Program-made: the position numbers and the translations under genes
Notes under the pieces: generated by a model
Seen by the model: only the letters and a program-made list of their open reading frames with translations
Databases searched by the model: none
Told to the model about the DNA's origin: nothing
Assembly (NCBI GenBank): GCA_035771165.1
Contig: JAWNZC010000280.1
Location: 1,012,001 to 1,076,000 of the forward strand
Length of the DNA stretch: 64,000 bases
Direction: 5' to 3'
Source: Paragorgia papillata
Taxonomy: Eukaryota > Cnidaria > Anthozoa > Scleralcyonacea > Coralliidae
Shown here: positions 19,995-31,110 of the stretch, one piece after another
How the letters are laid out: each line of letters opens with the position of its first letter
Numbering within the stretch: position 1 is the stretch's first letter

Positions 19995-22900
19995 GCCTAT
20001 GCAAGTCATGTCGTTCAGACGTATATTCTTGTTGTTGTGTTTTTGGGCTCATTTGGTGTATGTATTACATCAAATTCAGCTTAATAAAAAGGAAAATAGT
20101 TTCCTCATTGATAATAGAGTTATATACTTTAAAGTCAAATGCTCACTGTCAACGATCAACCCAGATGGAGATGGATTGTATTGGTATTTTAATCAAGACA
20201 GATTAGCGAGGAAACATCTTGGCACGGGAGTTAAGTTTGTCTATGGTCTCAAGTTCAAGAACAACTCAAATCATTCTTTACATATTGCTCTTCTGATTAT
20301 TGCAGGAGATGTTGCTATAAATCCCGGCCCAACTCAGTCGTATTATTCCAGTTCAAGTTGTAATCAAGGAAAGTTGAAGCTATCGGTCTTGTATGCAAAT
20401 GCAAGAAGCATAGTCAACAAGATCGATAAAATGCATCTGGAAATCAAAAACGGATTACATGACATCGTTGTGTTGACTGAAACACACCTCGATAACAGCA
20501 TACTGGACTCCGAAATTTTTCCACCGAATTTCTTAGTATTCAGAAAAGATCGACAACTTCTTGGACGATACGGTGGGGGAGTCCTAATCGCAGTTAAGAA
20601 TACGCTTAAAGTTATTCAAAGAGATGATCTGACTTGCTTTTCCGAATTGTTATTTGTGGAACTCTTTCTGAGGCATAATAAGAAACTTATTATCGGTGTC
20701 TTTTACAGACCACCTAACAGCGATTTAGCACCTCTAGAAGATTTACAGAGTATTCTAAGTGAAATTTCATCGTCCGAAATTATACTTCTTGGCGATTTTA
20801 ACTTGAGTGAAGTGGATTGGAATAATACTGGATCCCTAAGGGACTCTCCGCTGTATAATCTTTTAATAGAAATAGTCCAGGATAATTTTTTTACACAAAT
20901 GGTCGATCAACCTACAAGAAATCAAAATATCCTAGACCTTATTCTAAGTACATCAACTGATTCTGTGCAAGATGTATTAGTAGGTGAACCGTTTTCTGAT
21001 CATAATCAAATTTCGTTTAACATAATCTGTGTACCGTATGAATTAAGAAAACCTAAAAAGCAATATTATTCCTTCAAGAAAGCTGATTGGAACAAACTGA
21101 AAGACCTTCTTTTGAATATACCTTGGCAGTGTATGTTGGCGGGTGACGACATCGACGACAACTGGTCAATGTGGAAAGATTTATTACTGGCAGCTGTTGA
21201 CGATTGCATCCCTCGAGTCAATGCAAAAAAGAAGACAAACATACCTTGGATCTCTAAAGATTTAATCCGCCTATGTAGAAAGAAAAAGGCAGCTTATAGA
21301 AAAGCAAAAAGATCTGCTAAAACGCGGGACTGGAATTACTATAAAAAATTAAACTCCATGGTTAAACGTGCCTGTAATTCTGCTCATTATGAATATATCA
21401 ACGACTTATCAACAAAATTGAAATGGAATAATGCTAAACCTTTTTGGAAGTATATAAACTCAAAACGGAAAGGTACCAATAACTTGGTACTATTAAAAGT
21501 GGACAACGAGGAAATCATAGACGACCTGGATATAGCCGAAAGCATGAACACGTTTTTCTCATCGGTATTTACGGAAGAATCATTTGAAGTCTTTCCTGTT
21601 ATAGATAGTGTCGTCGACGACGAGCTATGTGATATCGTTTGCACAACAGAAGAAGTCGAGAGGCTCTTAAAAAATCTAGACGCTACCAAGTCCCCTGGGC
21701 CTGATAGTATTCCACCACGTATTGTGAAGGAATGTGCCACTGAGTTAGCACCTTCCTTATCAACCTTGTTCAATCAAGCGTTTTCTTCTGGAGAACTTCC
21801 AAAAGACTGGAAAACGGCAAATATTGCTCCGGTGCACAAGAAAAAATCCAAATACGCCAGAGAGAATTATCGCCAGATCTCTCTCACGTCAATTATATCT
21901 AAGGTTAGTGAAATGATCGTTCGGGACAGAGTCGTAGACTTTTGGCTAAATCGACAAACATTTAACCCAAACCAATTTGGATTTCTTCAGAATAAGTCTA
22001 CAGTATCGCAATTGCTATTATGCTATAATGACTGGTCTAAATCAAGAAACAATAACAAACCAACCGATATAGCCTTTTTAGATTTCCACAAAGCTTTTGA
22101 CAGCGTCCCACACGAAAGATTACTTTATAAACTCAAACAACACGGCATTGGAGGCCCGCTACTTGGATGGTTTAGAAATTTTCTAACTAATCGTAAACAA
22201 CGAGTTGCTGTTAGAGGTTCGTTTTCGGACTGGTCCGACGTTAAATCAGGAGTGCCACAGGGGACTATCCTTGGCCCTATCCTTTTTTTAATTTATATTA
22301 ACGACCTACCAGTCGGTGTATCGAGTTCTGTTAAACTTTTTGCGGACGATGTTAAACTTTATCGTGAGTTGTCGGATGTGGAAAGCGACATGTTATTATT
22401 ACAATCGGATTTGAATCGAATGAGTAATTGGGCCGAAACGTGGCAAATGTCCTTTAACCCTGACAAGTGTGAAGTAATGCGCGTATCACATCAACGGGAC
22501 CTTTCAGTACCCAAGTATTACTTCTCTGGCAAATTACTTAATGCTGTACATCACACTAAAGATTTAGGCATAATTATATCAAACGATCTGAAGTGGAACG
22601 ACCAAATCAACTCAACAGTCAACAAAGCAAATCGAATTTTGGGACTAATCAAGCGATCAGTTGGCACTTCAAATATAGCTGTTTTTATCAAGTTATACAA
22701 AACCTTGGTAAGACCAATATTAGAATACGCAACACCTGTCTGGTCCCCTTACTTGGTTAAAGACGTAAAAGCTCTTGAGAGTATTCAAAGAAGAGCGTCA
22801 AGATTAGCTCTCAAACAAAAACGTGGAGAAATGCCATATGAAGAGCGTTGTGAATTGTTAAAATGGAATACTCTTGAAAAACGCAGAACTTATTTCTCAT

Positions 22901-23339
22901 TAATTGAATGTTACAAAACAGTGTTTAACCTTAATGGTATAAAATTTGAAGAAGTCTTAAGTTATAAACACTTAAATAAGACAAGAGCAAACCATAAGTT
23001 CTCCTTATATACTAAATAATCAAAAATAAACTGTTACAAGAACTCATTTTTTGTAAGAATTATTAAGTTATGGAACTCTTTACCGTCAAAAGTTGTAGAA
23101 GCTATAAATTTTAAATCGTTTAAAGGTCAACTTCGGTTGCACCTAAATTTGTACTAGGCAAACATTTTTCATTTTATATTTAAATTTTATAATTTTTATC
23201 TGTATAGAACATTTATATACTCTATTAATTTAGGGGATTTTATTATAGGGTTAACCTCCTAAATCTCCTGCTAGGACTTAATATATTATTTATTACCATG
23301 TATTAAGTTCCTTGAATAAATCTATTGATTGATTGATTG
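19995..23339 (+). mobile_element. CR1-like LINE inserted in BEL/Pao 1 gag
   Basis: The gag reading of the host element stops at 19994 and resumes at 23340, so the insert boundaries are set by protein homology within one or two codons. The 3' end is (TTGA)n, four repeats, as in many CR1/L2-group LINEs. No target duplication was found, which is common in this group. There is no separate ORF1 upstream, so the copy may be 5'-truncated or of a one-ORF type. Confidence 0.88.
19999..23019 (+). CDS. CR1-like LINE ORF: endonuclease plus reverse transcriptase
   Basis: 1006 codons without interruption. N-terminal region (1-100) has a hydrophobic stretch and then GDVAINPGP at 20305-20331, a 2A-like motif. 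The apurinic endonuclease follows: LYANARSIVNK, VLTETHLDN, GVFYRPP, LLGDFNLSEVDW and FSDHN. The RT holds KSPGPDSIPP, FLDFHKAFDSV (catalytic Asp), SGVPQGTILGPILFLIYIND and the catalytic FADDVKLY. After the TAA at 23017 the same frame continues for about 45 codons with KNSFFVRIIKLWNSLPSKVV, the conserved C-terminal tail of this group, so the stop is premature. Otherwise the ORF looks almost active. It lies in sense orientation relative to the ephrin gene. Confidence 0.92.
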   Translation: MQVMSFRRIFLLLCFWAHLVYVLHQIQLNKKENSFLIDNRVIYFKVKCSLSTINPDGDGLYWYFNQDRLARKHLGTGVKFVYGLKFKNNSNHSLHIALLIIAGDVAINPGPTQSYYSSSSCNQGKLKLSVLYANARSIVNKIDKMHLEIKNGLHDIVVLTETHLDNSILDSEIFPPNFLVFRKDRQLLGRYGGGVLIAVKNTLKVIQRDDLTCFSELLFVELFLRHNKKLIIGVFYRPPNSDLAPLEDLQSILSEISSSEIILLGDFNLSEVDWNNTGSLRDSPLYNLLIEIVQDNFFTQMVDQPTRNQNILDLILSTSTDSVQDVLVGEPFSDHNQISFNIICVPYELRKPKKQYYSFKKADWNKLKDLLLNIPWQCMLAGDDIDDNWSMWKDLLLAAVDDCIPRVNAKKKTNIPWISKDLIRLCRKKKAAYRKAKRSAKTRDWNYYKKLNSMVKRACNSAHYEYINDLSTKLKWNNAKPFWKYINSKRKGTNNLVLLKVDNEEIIDDLDIAESMNTFFSSVFTEESFEVFPVIDSVVDDELCDIVCTTEEVERLLKNLDATKSPGPDSIPPRIVKECATELAPSLSTLFNQAFSSGELPKDWKTANIAPVHKKKSKYARENYRQISLTSIISKVSEMIVRDRVVDFWLNRQTFNPNQFGFLQNKSTVSQLLLCYNDWSKSRNNNKPTDIAFLDFHKAFDSVPHERLLYKLKQHGIGGPLLGWFRNFLTNRKQRVAVRGSFSDWSDVKSGVPQGTILGPILFLIYINDLPVGVSSSVKLFADDVKLYRELSDVESDMLLLQSDLNRMSNWAETWQMSFNPDKCEVMRVSHQRDLSVPKYYFSGKLLNAVHHTKDLGIIISNDLKWNDQINSTVNKANRILGLIKRSVGTSNIAVFIKLYKTLVRPILEYATPVWSPYLVKDVKALESIQRRASRLALKQKRGEMPYEERCELLKWNTLEKRRTYFSLIECYKTVFNLNGIKFEEVLSYKHLNKTRANHKFSLYTK

Positions 23340-23867
23340 AAAACTATCCCAAAAGGTGCGAAATCTGGTTATTTCCCCCTTGAACTTCGGTAAGGTTAAC
23401 TTCGGCAGTCTGGTTTTGGCTACAAAGCGAGGCGAAGATGCTGGTTGCATGGACGGTGTCACTGGCAATTCTTGATTCGAGTGTTCGTTTATTATGGATT
23501 GATCGATCGGTTCTGTCACAGTTTGTGTGTTCGACGAGATTTCCGCTTGAATTGTTGTATTTTCAACAACGTTCGATAAATTCGCTGTCGAAGTTTCGCT
23601 ACTTACTTAGATTTGCTTCGGTGATTCTTTTGTTAGTGTTTGCCCGATTTTCTTCCTAATATCGTAGACTCTAGACGTTATTTCTTCGGACTCCTTCACT
23701 AAAGCTAACTTTTCATCAAGAAGCCTGTCAAGCGTTGTCAAAGGATCTGCTTTGGCCTTGTCCTGTTCTCCACTGAGTATTTCGGCAGCTTCTCGTACAT
23801 ATTTCGTAATCACTCCTCGGTTTGCAGAGCAGATCGCTCGTTTTCTTTCAATCGCTTCGGTACTCAT
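23340..23867 (-). pseudogene. BEL/Pao 1: gag N-terminal part
   Basis: ATG at 23867 starts a helical gag region (KYVREAAEILSG, LDRLLDEKLALVKE). An in-frame TAA occurs at 23607-23609, after which the same frame runs on to RLPKLTLPKFKGEITRF and TFWDSF, the conserved entry into the DUF1759 region. It is then cut by the LINE. Confidence 0.85.
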
Positions 23868-23939
23868 CTTCTTTATATTCGATAGTCGGTAAAAATATCT
23901 CAAGGTCTCTCTTGCTTTCGAGTTCAGTTGAGTTCGTTT

Positions 23940-23957
23940 GCTCCACGTTGGGCGCCA
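23940..23957 (-). promoter_or_regulatory. BEL/Pao 1 primer-binding site
   Basis: On the minus strand, immediately after the 5' LTR, the sequence is TGGCGCCCAACGTGGAGC. It starts with TGG, complementary to the CCA end of a tRNA, and matches the well-known lysine-tRNA (1,2 type) primer site except for one base. Confidence 0.85.
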
Positions 23958-24182
23958 TGTAATGTACGACACAGTCTTGTTAAAATAACCTTTTTATTTT
24001 ATCTCTAACAATGTAAACACTAACAAAAATTAACATAAAAACATAAGGCACTTCGCTTCGATCGTTCGTTCGATGTTCATTCTTCGCCGAGTTCAACACA
24101 GAGCCCAAAACCACATGTCAACATGACAAAAAAGGCGTTTCGTACAAATTATCGCTGACGTCATCCGATGATCGTCATAACA
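23958..24182 (-). repeat. BEL/Pao 1, 5' LTR
   Basis: Direct repeat of 12748-12973, TG...CA ends, followed by the CATTT target copy. Confidence 0.93.
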
Positions 24183-24301
24183 CATTTATCAAAATATACA
24201 ATTGAGTGACACTTAGACACCAGATCATAGAATACAGTGTATATAGTACTTCGCCAGAAGTGTGATTTATATCCACATATTTGAACTTTATGTCCGCACA
24301 C

Positions 24302-24795
24302 CAGGGCCTCTTTTTGCTATATAACTGGGGAGGGGGAAGGCCCTCAGTCCCCTCTTGAGTCCCCCCCCCCAAAAAAAAATAAATTATTTTGGCTCCCCCA
24401 GTAAGTCTCTTTTTGCCCCAGGATAAAATGTACATTGATAAGCAAGTCAGTTGGATAGTTTGTTGTTACAAAGGTATAGATAAGTCTTTATATTAGTTAA
24501 ATAGTTTTTATTTTGATAAGATGTATGTGGTGATGAAAAATCCTTTTATAGTTCCTAGCACAACATTTTCCATATTATATTTGAAAGTGAACATGCTGAT
24601 GAGTTCTGACACGAAGTGAAATAGTCAGAAATGTGTTGTTTTTTAACTAGTTTTTGACATTTTATGACCTTCAGTGTTCTTAAAAATCACCCCTCAGAAA
24701 GCAGGAAATCACATTTCGGGGCATGCCCCCAATCCCCTAGAAGAGTACCTTTTTGTGAATGCCCCCTAATGGCAACATCCTTAAATGAGGCCCTG
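24302..24795. mobile_element. hAT-type non-autonomous element
   Basis: Ends are CAGGGCCTC and its inverse GAGGCCCTG. The flanking 8-mers are CCGCACAC (24294-24301) and CTGCACAC (24796-24803), a target duplication with one change. CAG-starting ends and 8-bp duplications define the hAT superfamily. Interior contains C- and G-rich runs and no transposase. Confidence 0.75.
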
Positions 24796-25213
24796 CTGCA
24801 CACATGTTGCCTTCATCTCAAGCATTTCTATTCATCTCCATTTCTACTTTTACGCTATTCTGGTAAACTCCACTGATATGTTTCACCTTCTGGCATCTCA
24901 ACCAGCATTATTGCATCACTCATCATCCTAGTAAGTTAATACACCAGCAGCTTTAACTGTCAAAACTCACGAGTGTCAGTGGAGGTACAACAAAAATTAA
25001 GACACGTTTTCACAAGAATCGGACTTCTGGTGTATTCAGACCACTGGAGCAGCTCTTGCGCACAAACTTTGGTTTCTTAATTTCATTATCCCCCGTGCGA
25101 GGGTGCTAATCTCGACACGCGTGGTGTCCACTTACACGCGAAATTACACGCGAATGGGAAAGAAATTCTGCGAGATGTTTATATATATAATATATATATA
25201 TTATATATATATT

Positions 25214-25322
25214 TAACAGTTATACCATGAGCTCGAGTCGTATATGAGCTCATAGCCAACGAGGCGCTTCGCCGAGTTGGCTATTAGTTCGTATACGACG
25301 AGAGCGAATGGTATAACTGTTT
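25214..25322. repeat. Imperfect hairpin, 46-bp arms
   Basis: Arms begin AACAGTTATACCAT and end ATGGTATAACTGTT, with GGCGCTTCGCC as a second hairpin in the loop. Pairing about 80 percent. A shorter related inverted pair (GGATATGAGCT / GCTCATATCC) occurs at 26054-26112, so both may be ends of one eroded element. Confidence 0.7.
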
Positions 25323-26136
25323 TATTATATAGCCAAGCACTGTACAAGAGACAAAATTACAGCGAAATGTTTGAAACGACAAACTTCCGGCATAGGCAAC
25401 AGGCAACTAATACTTCCGCCATGCGTAATGATGCATTCACACGGAGTTTCTCACTGAGCTGTTCGGCAACTGCTTTGAAATGTTGCATAAATGTTGCTCG
25501 AGAGGCAAAAAATGTATTAAGCAGATCAACAAAAAAGTTTAAAAGGTACCTTTATGATGTCAAAAGGTGGGTCAGTTTTTTATATTAGCGTTGCTGTCGT
25601 GAAAAAAGTTTTGATTTCATGCACTGAAAATGAAACTGAAACACCTTCGGCTGTGAAACTAAATTACTTTATAGTTGGTTGTTTTTGAAAAAGAACATGC
25701 TTTTGGACTACTCCAAATGTTTATCTAAATAAAAAAAGTCTCTTTACTGGTGATCTCCTACGAAATGTGTGTTGTAAGCTTGATTTTAACCGTGAGTTTC
25801 TTTGTTTGGCAACAAATTAATATCAACCCGCTAATTTAGTCGTGTTTCTGAAGTAAAAAGACGTAATTTTTAGGTGAATTTTACCATTTAACATGCTAAA
25901 TTGTGTATTTGTTAATGTATTTTTACACAATGTTGTTTTTTTATACATTGGTTTGAGGGTGTTGATGTTTATCTGTATAAAAATCCGTCAATTTCAACTC
26001 TTTTCGGCAGTTTAAAAAAACATGCCGCCATCTTGTTTTTCCTCTACTAGCAGGATATGAGCTAATAGCCTAGTAGTAGGGAACCAATCAGATTACGCAA
26101 AAGCTCATATCCGATAGCATGCTATATAATAAATAA

Positions 26137-26139
<3 letters not shown>

Positions 26140-26167
<28 letters not shown>

Positions 26168-26168
26168 A
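26140..26168 (+). repeat. (AT)n microsatellite
   Basis: About 14 AT dinucleotides. A second (AT)n tract lies at 26365-26400. Confidence 0.9.
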
Positions 26169-26365
26169 CCCTTGTGGAAGTTTGAGCACTCTGGGCCCAT
26201 GCGCACTTCACGCTATCTGAATGTATTTCACCGATGCTGTCCCACATGCGGTGGTCACCGACGATCGCATGTGTATAAGTAATTGATGAAATTCATTCAG
26301 ATTGTTCCAAGCTACACTGATGAGCTGTTGTACGTACAGCGAAACACCGTGTCTGTAGATTGAAC

Positions 26366-26400
<35 letters not shown>

Positions 26401-26422
26401 GTCATCAAATCCACAACTTTCG

Positions 26423-28380
26423 TAGTCTCCTTCGCAGCCGTCAGTTCGGGTTCGTTCTCACTCCCCTCAACTACCGGCTGCTTACCCGAGCAGTAAATTC
26501 CTTTCCAATTGTTGACCAATCACAGTCAGACTTCCAATATCTGGAAACCTGACCTCCGACCTTGAGCTGCCGTTTCAATGTTTGAAGTTTGAACCAATAT
26601 TTCGAAAATTATTGCTTGTAATTTAGTAAAAATTTGGCGTAAATGGAATCAATGAGATGATGTTGTAACTGTGAATCGCAATATGAATACATGTACATGA
26701 AATAAAGTTAAAAGCGCCACTGCATGGAATGAAGCTGAATAACATTGAGGTTGCTAGCCAGACATGGACAGACATCCCCGTAAAATTTATTATCCACCAG
26801 ATACATTTCGCCGACACTTCTAGCTTTTTTAAAACCTTTCGCACAGATTTATTTACACGACCAGCAAGAACATATTCATAATACCATTCTTCGTAAATTT
26901 TGTAAAGCTCTGAGCTATAGTAAGCGAAATATTAGCTTTCAAGTAAACTAATTCAGGCAGTCGCTTCAGCCACTATAATGCACTTATCAGCGGCCATCCC
27001 GGGGGGGGGGGTAACCCAGGGGACATACGCGGGCATGGTGCGGGATTCGTAGACTTTTGTTGCTAATTTGTAGCCCGGGGACGAGGGTATTGTATCACTT
27101 TTGCATTTTTCTAAAACGATCCCCCGGGACAAACCCCCGGGATTTGTATCAGTGGACTTGAAACGAATTTATGAACGTGTTCCAAAATGGAGACGTCGAT
27201 CGAGGGCACATGGAGAACGGTAAGCGAAAATTTTTGCATTTTCCTCATTCCTCAAGTCTTGCTTTTAAAAATCAGATTAATAGCATTTTGTTTTGTTATA
27301 TAGTCCAGTTAACTTTTTCACCTAGTTTTGTAAGGTTTCAAAATGTCTTTATACAATTTGTGATAATTTTAGTACGTGTTTAAACCGGTTGCACCGACTG
27401 TGCTGGAGGCTCGTTCAGTGTTCCAAACAATATATTAAATTCCATGTTGTAAACAAAGAAGAATGAAATGTGAGACATTTTGTCTATTGTTTGTTGTGCA
27501 AGTTTATTATTGGTATTTTTAAATTGTGGCTTTGAACTTTCGAGAAAATAATATTGCAGTTTATAATTTGGTTCCTTTCACTTTGCTGTCAAACTACAGT
27601 GGTGTATATGCCAACTATAAAACATTTGGAAAGCCTTTCAACAAATCTCTACTCTACTGTTTCTATTAACCACAACAAGAGTTGACTTTCGTTCCTTCCA
27701 TACTCGGTGAGTCACAAATTAGATGTTCCCATTATGAGACAGCCTACACATTCCATTAACTCACGTCACCAGCAAAATTTTGGAGTTTACTGGGGGAAAT
27801 GTACTTTGTGAATATAGTATTTTCAAAAGCTTCTTTTAAAAAATTTTCCACTTGCCACTATCAAATAATTGCATAATATACCCCTGGGGGGGGGGGGGGG
27901 GGGAGGGGGGGGGAATGGTACGTTTTTGTAGCAAAAGTATCACTTTGGGTCGGGGGATTTGTTTATGTCAATTTGCAAATGCCCGGGGGTTCCCCGGGGT
28001 CACCCCCCCGGGATGGCCGCTGATAAGTGTATAAAACCGTAAACACCTTTGAGCTTTTGTTTACGATCTTAAATTTCTCTCAACGCTCTTACGCTTTACA
28101 CTGACTTTCACGCTTATTTGTTTGCATAGGCAGCAAGAACATAATCAAAACAATATTCTTCGTAAATTTCGTGAAGTTCTAGGCTGAACTTTTCAAAATA
28201 TTAGCTTTCGACTAAACAAATTACACATAACACTAGCCCAGCACGGCTTTATTATTTAACACGACAATGGTGTAATTTCATTGGCCCATGTACACAAAGG
28301 GAATGGAATGTAGCTCTCGGGTGAGCGGACGTTAGTTTGGGGAGGTAAGCGAGCCATAAGAAAGTCTGCGAAGGAGGCTA
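26423..28380. mobile_element. MULE-like element with 9-bp duplication, carrying a nested transposon
   Basis: Left end TAGTCTCCTTCGCAGCC, right end the inverse of TAGCCTCCTTCGCAGAC. Identical 9-mers CAACTTTCG flank it (26414-26422, 28381-28389). It is a relative of the 61819-62406 element: sequence 28030-28330 is the reverse complement of about 61900-62165, and 26860-26972 matches 62165-62235. A second element (26981-28029) interrupts it. No transposase. Confidence 0.85.
26981..28029. mobile_element. Nested DNA transposon with CACTTATCAGCGGCCATCCC ends
   Basis: The two ends are exact inverses over CACTTATCAGCGGCCATCCCG and continue G-rich. The related element at 61819-62406 lacks this insert and shows the empty site, one copy of CTATAAAACC. 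Here the flanks are TATAATG on the left and TATAAAA on the right, consistent with a 7-bp duplication that has diverged or a shorter TATAA duplication. The interior has no recognised transposase. G tracts at 27001-27010 and 27888-27911. Confidence 0.8.
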
Positions 28381-28389
28381 CAACTTTCG

Positions 28390-29668
28390 CGGCTCGAACG
28401 AAAGAATTCTTTGTCAGAGAAATTGGTTTACTATTGACCGAAAAAAGAAAGCTAGATGTTGCTGTGGGATGAACCAACAATATTAAACACAACTAGAAAC
28501 CATTGAAAAAGTAAGAAAAATTGCGATAAATACCGGAAAACATGCTGACAAATGTGACTGAAAAAACAAACAAAAAGATGTTTCCTCATGTGTCTGTTCA
28601 AAACCGACAAAAGACTTACTTATGCACTGGTAAATCTTGGCTCGAGAGAGAACATTGAATTGAAGAGAACATCAAAAGAACTGAACAGCTTTCCACATTT
28701 TGATCCGAACTGTCACTGATTGTTTTTTGTCAAAAACCAAACGAGAAAACCAGGAGAAACCAAACACCGTAGCCCGTGGCGCATAAAAGGCAAATTGGAT
28801 TAGCATTGTTTGCAGTATACTCAACATCTGACTGAGCAGAGGTAAAAGAAAATTTAACAGTAAGTGATTCGTATTTAACTTACCAGTTTTGTTTAGCTGA
28901 TCAAAGTTAGCATATATTCAAAACCTTTCAATATTAAACTCAGTTAAATCTGCAGAAATCTTTTCAAATAATATCTTACATTTTCCTATGGTGCTTTTTT
29001 CCATCGTTCGAGTGAAACTTTGTATTGTAGTTCTTCCTCGTTAGTTTTTCGGTCCTCTCTTATACTAATAGTTTTGAGGTTCAATATTATATTTGGAAAA
29101 TAAGGAATTTATATATCAAAACAGTTTAATAGGCACCTTTATGATTTATGTAAGCCTCCATAAATTTGTAATATTTGTTTGTTTTTGCCATCAGTTTCTG
29201 TTGCTATTAGGATGTGGCATTGCAAGTTTCTCCTCAGCCAGCGCTTTATATTTTGAAATAAAACATTGCTTTGGAAATTGGTCAATAATAGAAAAACTAT
29301 ATATATGTAAAAAACAGGATGTAAAGGAGGAGTAGGGGTTTATATTTGTATACAAAACAGATCAGTCAGTGCTTCCACTTTGAAGGAAATTTCTTTTTGA
29401 AAGGAAATTTTGACAAAATGAAGAAAATTTGAAGAAATGCAATTTTGAAGGGAATTTTTAAAAATAAAGGAAATTTTAAGGAATTTTTTAAATTGTTTAA
29501 AAATGTTTAATGTAGCACATGTTTTCTGCAGTTTCTTGACTTTCTTTACACACTAACATCCAAAACTCACTTCACAACTCACAAATTAAACACTCGAATA
29601 AAATGATCAGCAAAGAACAACAATCTATTTAATAATTCTTTGAATGTTTTCATGGCGATAATATAATA
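28390..29668. other. Ephrin intron 2: no gene seen
   Basis: AT-rich. A weak GGAAATTTT-type tandem occurs at 29375-29490. No coding region recognised. Confidence 0.4.
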
Positions 29669-29739
29669 TAAATAAGTTTTGTGGAAACACCACGTAAAAT
29701 ACGTGCTGTTTTACGTGGTGTTTCCACAAAACTTATTTA
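29669..29739. repeat. Perfect 31-bp hairpin
   Basis: Arms 29669-29699 and 29709-29739 are perfect inverse copies (centre CCACGTAAAA / TTTTACGTGG) with a 9-nt loop TACGTGCTG. Confidence 0.95.
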
Positions 29740-30694
29740 TAATCTATTTAATAGTAGGGAACCCTGAACAAATAGCCTGAGTACAAGGTTGTCACAATGC
29801 CTTGTATACACCACTGACCTACTGTATATTTAACTGGACCGCGGGTGCCCAATACATTTGTATTGCAAAACAATATCCCCATTTGATCGACACAATCTTT
29901 TATTTTCTGTTCTGCTGATTGGTTAATTTTGACCTAACAATATGGTGGTCATCTGTGATCAGGATTATCTGTGAATGGTTAATTTTGTGATTTGGCCTAC
30001 AACGATGGTGTCTTATCAAGGGACATTTTTTGCATGGGCACCCACAGTCCAGTTATATATAGGTCAGGGGTCTACACCCAATATATCAGCATTAGGGAGG
30101 TTAAAATCTGTCCATTCGAAGGACAAGTTTGAGTGTGACCTATAGTCCTCTTCGCAGGGAACCCAAACCATCTCGAACTCACACTCGTACTGGATCTAAA
30201 CCTGCCTAATGATTCCATCCATATATGAACATATTATAGATAATTGAACTTTCTGGGTTTTTTTTTGTTATTTACAATGCGTAGTTCGTGAGTTTTTCAC
30301 CTTCTTTTTCCATAAACAAATGTGGCGAGATAAACAAGAAATGTAAAATTAGCTTCGGATACGGAAAAAAGGCCTGGAACCAAGAGATTTCATCCGGGCA
30401 TCGTTGTTTTGCCAACCAATTTATCCAAGATGGCAGCCTTCAATTGGTTACCCGATTTTGGCTCCAGTACCCCCTCTAGTATTTATATGATCTCTATGCT
30501 CAAGATTACGCTGGCATAAGTGGCTCCCGCTGACAGGTCAGCGGTAGTCACAAAAATTACAGCTAAAGTTTATGAAAATCAGGTGGATTCTTTCTTAGAA
30601 TTCTATATCAGTTTCTTTATCAAAACTAGAGACATGGTACTGATTTTCTTTTTGTTTTCGTGATGAATTAGTAATGAGTTTTTGAAGTGAAGTT
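29740..30694. other. Ephrin intron 2: no gene seen
   Basis: Repeat-like words CCAAGATGGCAGCC and GGTCAGCGGTAGTCAC suggest decayed transposons. Nothing definable. Confidence 0.35.
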
Positions 30695-31110
30695 TTACGT
30701 ATATTAAGATATCTTTTTACATAATCAGATATCTTTATAACATTTGAATATATTGTTTTACATTTGAATATATCTTTTTACAATATGAGAATATCTATTT
30801 ACAATGAAGACATTTAATTTTTTTACGTGACGAAAATATCTTTTTATATATTAAAATATATTTTTACATATTAAGATATCCTTGCGCATAATTACATTTT
30901 TACATATTAATTAATAAGATTATTTTTTTTTACATTTTTCTTTAATGTGAACCTTTTTTTTTCATACGAAGACGTCTTTTAAAATTTTTTTTACGTGACG
31001 AATATATCTTTTTACATATAACGATATCTTAATTACATATTGAGGTATCTTTTTACATATGAAGCCATGTTTTTACATTTGAAGATATCTTTTTACATGA
31101 GAAAAAAAAA
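30695..31110 (+). repeat. Diverged AT-rich minisatellite
   Basis: The motif GATATCTTTTTACATATTAA recurs about 20 times with substitutions and length changes. Confidence 0.75.

Larger units (their letters stand above)
12748..24182 (-). mobile_element. BEL/Pao LTR retrotransposon 1, full-length footprint with nested insertions
   Basis: Flanked by the 5-bp target duplication CATTT (12743-12747 and 24183-24187). The LTRs are 226 bp (12748-12973) and 225 bp (23958-24182), start TGTAATGTACGACAC, end CATAACA and differ at about six positions (near 97 percent). A primer-binding site abuts the right LTR (23940-23957) and a purine-rich tract abuts the left LTR, so transcription runs right to left. The internal part carries gag, protease, RT, RNase H, integrase and a C-terminal domain in BEL/Pao order, with frameshifts and stops throughout. 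Three later insertions lie inside: 17294-17643, 18360-19802 and 19995-23339. The whole copy occupies ephrin intron 2, antisense to the gene. It is dead. Confidence 0.93.

Noticed and set aside
27852..28034. Gly-rich frame at a G tract
   Set aside because: It is produced by the end of a DNA transposon with a poly(G) run.
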